This document shows, one piece after another, positions 62,289 to 64,000 of a stretch of DNA of 64,000 bases. The position numbers and the translations under genes are program-made. The stretch is taken from positions 124,197 through 188,196 of the forward strand of contig NZ_JPYO01000042.1 of assembly GCF_000757485.1 (NCBI RefSeq), read 5' to 3'. This stretch comes from Achromobacter sp. RTa. Its GTDB lineage: Bacteria; Pseudomonadota; Gammaproteobacteria; Burkholderiales; Burkholderiaceae_B. How positions within the stretch are numbered: the stretch's first letter is position 1; each line of letters begins with the position of its first letter. The notes under the pieces were generated by a model. It had not been told where the DNA came from. It worked only from the letters and a program-made list of their open reading frames with translations, and made no database searches.

Positions 62289-63629
62289 ATGACCTCGACC
62301 CCTCCGCCTTCGCGATTCTCCCTCCCCGGCGCCCGCCCCCACGCCCTTTTGCGCGTGCTGGCCGCGGCCCTCCTACCCCTGGCCCTGGCGGCCTGCAACG
62401 GCGGCGGAGACGACGATGACGACCAGGCCAGCGCCCCGCCCGCGGAGGTCATGCCGCCTCCGGCCACGGAAACGCCCCCCGCTGCCGAGACCCCGCCCCG
62501 CAACACCGCCTACCTGCAAGCCCAGCCCGGCGACGTCATCCGCGTCCGCATCGAAGAGCTGCGCCCCACCCAGGCCGCCATCGGCTATGACCAGATCTAC
62601 TACAAGCTGGGCCGCTGGCAAGGCGATTTCGACCGCCCCACCTGGGCAGCCGACCCGGTGCTGCAACTGGACTACCTGAACCGCACCGTCGGCAAGAAGT
62701 TCGACGACTACTGCGAAGACATGGGCGGGACCGAGCGCGCGCAGGAGTTCCAGAGCATCGCCCAGGCGCGCGCCGCGCGCCTGGATCAGCCCGATTCGTT
62801 CACCTGCAAGGACGCGCCCGGCACGCATGCCGCCAACCTCAAGACCGTGGTGGTGGGGTGGGACGGCAATCTCTACCTGACCGACGGCCACCACACCTTC
62901 TCATCGCTGCGCGAGATCTTCGATGGCGGGCCCAGGCTTCCGGTCTGGGTCAAGGTGGACGCCAACTACAGCAGCCTGGCGAGCGCGGCCGAGTTCTGGC
63001 AGCGCATGGTCGACGAACGGCGCACCTGGCTGCGCGACGGCCAGAACCTGCCCATCACCGTGGACCAGTTGCCCGCCCGGCTGGGGCTGGCCAGCGCCGA
63101 TGAGCCCGGCGGCATGCAGGAAGACCGCTACCGCTCGCTGGTGTACTTCACCCGCGACATCGCCTACAGCAACGGCGACCTGCCGGAATTCGCCGAATTC
63201 CTGTGGGGCGACTGGCTCCGCCGGCAGGCCGCGGCCGGCCAATTGCCCAGCCTGGACCAGTACCTGACGGCCGCGCCCGCCACCACCGCGCAGATCCTCG
63301 CCCCCAGCACGCTGGGCAAAGACCTGCTGCCCGCCGGCGCGAACGACAGCTATGCCGCGGCGGTGCGCGACGCCTCGTTGAAAATGGGAGCGCTGGCCGA
63401 TGGCGACATCGTCTACAGCGACCGCGACGCCGCCAGCCTGGGCCGCATCGCGCTGGAACCCAACGCCGCCAGCGGCACGCCCACCAAGAAGGCCCGCGAC
63501 ACGCTGGAGGAATTGCCGCGCCACGACGTCAAGGCCGACGGCAGCCCGCGCGGCGCCGGGAAGCTGTGGTTCGCGGTGAACTATCGCAGCTGCGGCAAGC
63601 CCGCGGCCGGCGCCTGCTGGGGCTGGTAG
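62289..63629 (+). CDS. Lipoprotein with ParB/Srx-like domain
   Basis: A 446-residue protein with lipobox LAAC after LRVLAAALLPLALAA. A low-complexity linker follows (GGGDDDDDQASAPPAEVMPPP, with repeated TPPAAETPP). The main domain has VIRVRIEELRPTQAAIGYDQIYYKLGRW and VGWDGNLYLTDGHHTFSSLREIF, typical of ParB-like/sulfiredoxin-fold proteins (ParBc_2 type). Members are predicted nucleotide- or DNA-acting, but this one is predicted to be exported and membrane-anchored. Ends with three Cys-containing segments (SCGKPAAGACWGW). Function unknown. Confidence 0.8.
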   Translation: MTSTPPPSRFSLPGARPHALLRVLAAALLPLALAACNGGGDDDDDQASAPPAEVMPPPATETPPAAETPPRNTAYLQAQPGDVIRVRIEELRPTQAAIGYDQIYYKLGRWQGDFDRPTWAADPVLQLDYLNRTVGKKFDDYCEDMGGTERAQEFQSIAQARAARLDQPDSFTCKDAPGTHAANLKTVVVGWDGNLYLTDGHHTFSSLREIFDGGPRLPVWVKVDANYSSLASAAEFWQRMVDERRTWLRDGQNLPITVDQLPARLGLASADEPGGMQEDRYRSLVYFTRDIAYSNGDLPEFAEFLWGDWLRRQAAAGQLPSLDQYLTAAPATTAQILAPSTLGKDLLPAGANDSYAAAVRDASLKMGALADGDIVYSDRDAASLGRIALEPNAASGTPTKKARDTLEELPRHDVKADGSPRGAGKLWFAVNYRSCGKPAAGACWGW

Positions 63630-63637
63630 GAACGTTG

Positions 63638-64000
63638 CTAGGCGTCGATCTGCATGGCGGGCCTGGCCTGGACCCGGCCCAGCCAGGCCTGCACATGCGG
63701 ATGCGAGGCCACCCTTGCCCCCAGATAGGCGCTATAGCCGATCACCGAACCGACCACCAGATCGGCCAGCGAATAGGCCGCGCCCAGCACCCAGGGCTGG
63801 CGCGACAGGTGGCCGTCCAGCACCTCCAGCAAGGCATCCACGTCACGCAGGACGCGCTCCGCCTCGGCGCCGCCGGGCGCGTCCTCGCCCTGCGTGGCCA
63901 GATACAGGCGCATTACCGCCGCGCCATAGCTGACGTAGGACCAGGCGCACCACGACATCGCCAGCAGGCGTTCGGGCGTGCCGGCGGCGGGCCACAGGCC
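63638..64000 (-). CDS. Glutathione S-transferase, C-terminal part
   Basis: The frame is open from the window end to a stop at 63638 (120 codons). It shows the all-helical C-terminal GST domain: VLGAAYSLADLVVGSVIGYSAYLGARVASHPHVQAWLGRVQARPAMQ, with the usual SLAD N-cap box. The N-terminal thioredoxin-like domain lies outside. Conjugates glutathione to a substrate or acts as an isomerase; which one cannot be told. Confidence 0.85.
   Translation of the reverse strand, partial: GLWPAAGTPERLLAMSWCAWSYVSYGAAVMRLYLATQGEDAPGGAEAERVLRDVDALLEVLDGHLSRQPWVLGAAYSLADLVVGSVIGYSAYLGARVASHPHVQAWLGRVQARPAMQIDA

Overview
The window is 64 kb of very GC-rich bacterial chromosome with tightly packed genes. Gaps are short: once small genes are included, none exceeds about 250 bases. 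The gene types point to a betaproteobacterium of the Alcaligenaceae (Bordetella/Achromobacter-like). Signs are a Bug-type tricarboxylate-binding protein, a Burkholderiales-type general porin, many LysR and AraC regulators each beside a transporter or catabolic enzyme, and a cyoABCD operon ending in a SURF1 gene. This placement is an inference from family content, not a database match. I saw no rRNA, tRNA, CRISPR array, integrase, transposase or phage structural gene.

Left part (1-12 kb): the N-terminal two thirds of a malic enzyme (maeB) diverges from a LysR gene. Then come two translationally coupled paralogous lipoproteins, an AraC regulator with an EamA transporter, MarR and LysR regulators, a Sel1-like secreted protein coupled to a TauE/SafE exporter, an SDR, a 49-residue small ORF, and a LysR/alpha-beta hydrolase pair sharing a perfect palindrome.

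12-18.6 kb: a catabolic operon on the minus strand (FAD monooxygenase, extradiol-type dioxygenase, FAH-family hydrolase, MFS transporter, SDR), with its own divergent LysR regulator. The block is bracketed by a 23-base exact direct repeat. One copy lies inside a GNAT gene and the other lies in the gap beyond the last operon gene, which suggests the block arrived or moved as a unit.

18.6-32.5 kb: an XRE/cupin-GNAT operon with two palindromes at its start, a lipoprotein phospholipase D, AlkB, a sulfatase-modifying-factor-fold protein lacking the catalytic cysteines, a VOC protein, SDRs, MgtC, a 55-base tandem repeat, a HAD phosphatase, and a Bug receptor divergent from an aconitase-GntR-lactonase operon. 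The GntR protein appears to carry two winged-helix domains.

32.5-42 kb: an iron-uptake cell-surface signalling set (ECF sigma, FecR, TonB receptor with STN domain), an SPFH protein coupled to a 38-residue membrane peptide, a protealysin/emfourin protease-inhibitor pair, and an MFS/AraC pair.

42-51.8 kb: trans-aconitate methyltransferase, a TerC protein with a divergent NhaR-like regulator, several unrecognised envelope proteins, an acetylpolyamine amidohydrolase, and a LysR-controlled dialkylglycine decarboxylase-like gene with a solute-binding protein.

51.8-64 kb: an MHS-type transporter, cyoABCD-surf1, a porin with a hairpin leader, an AraC/MFS pair, a nucleoside deaminase, a ParB/Srx-fold lipoprotein and the C-terminal part of a glutathione S-transferase.
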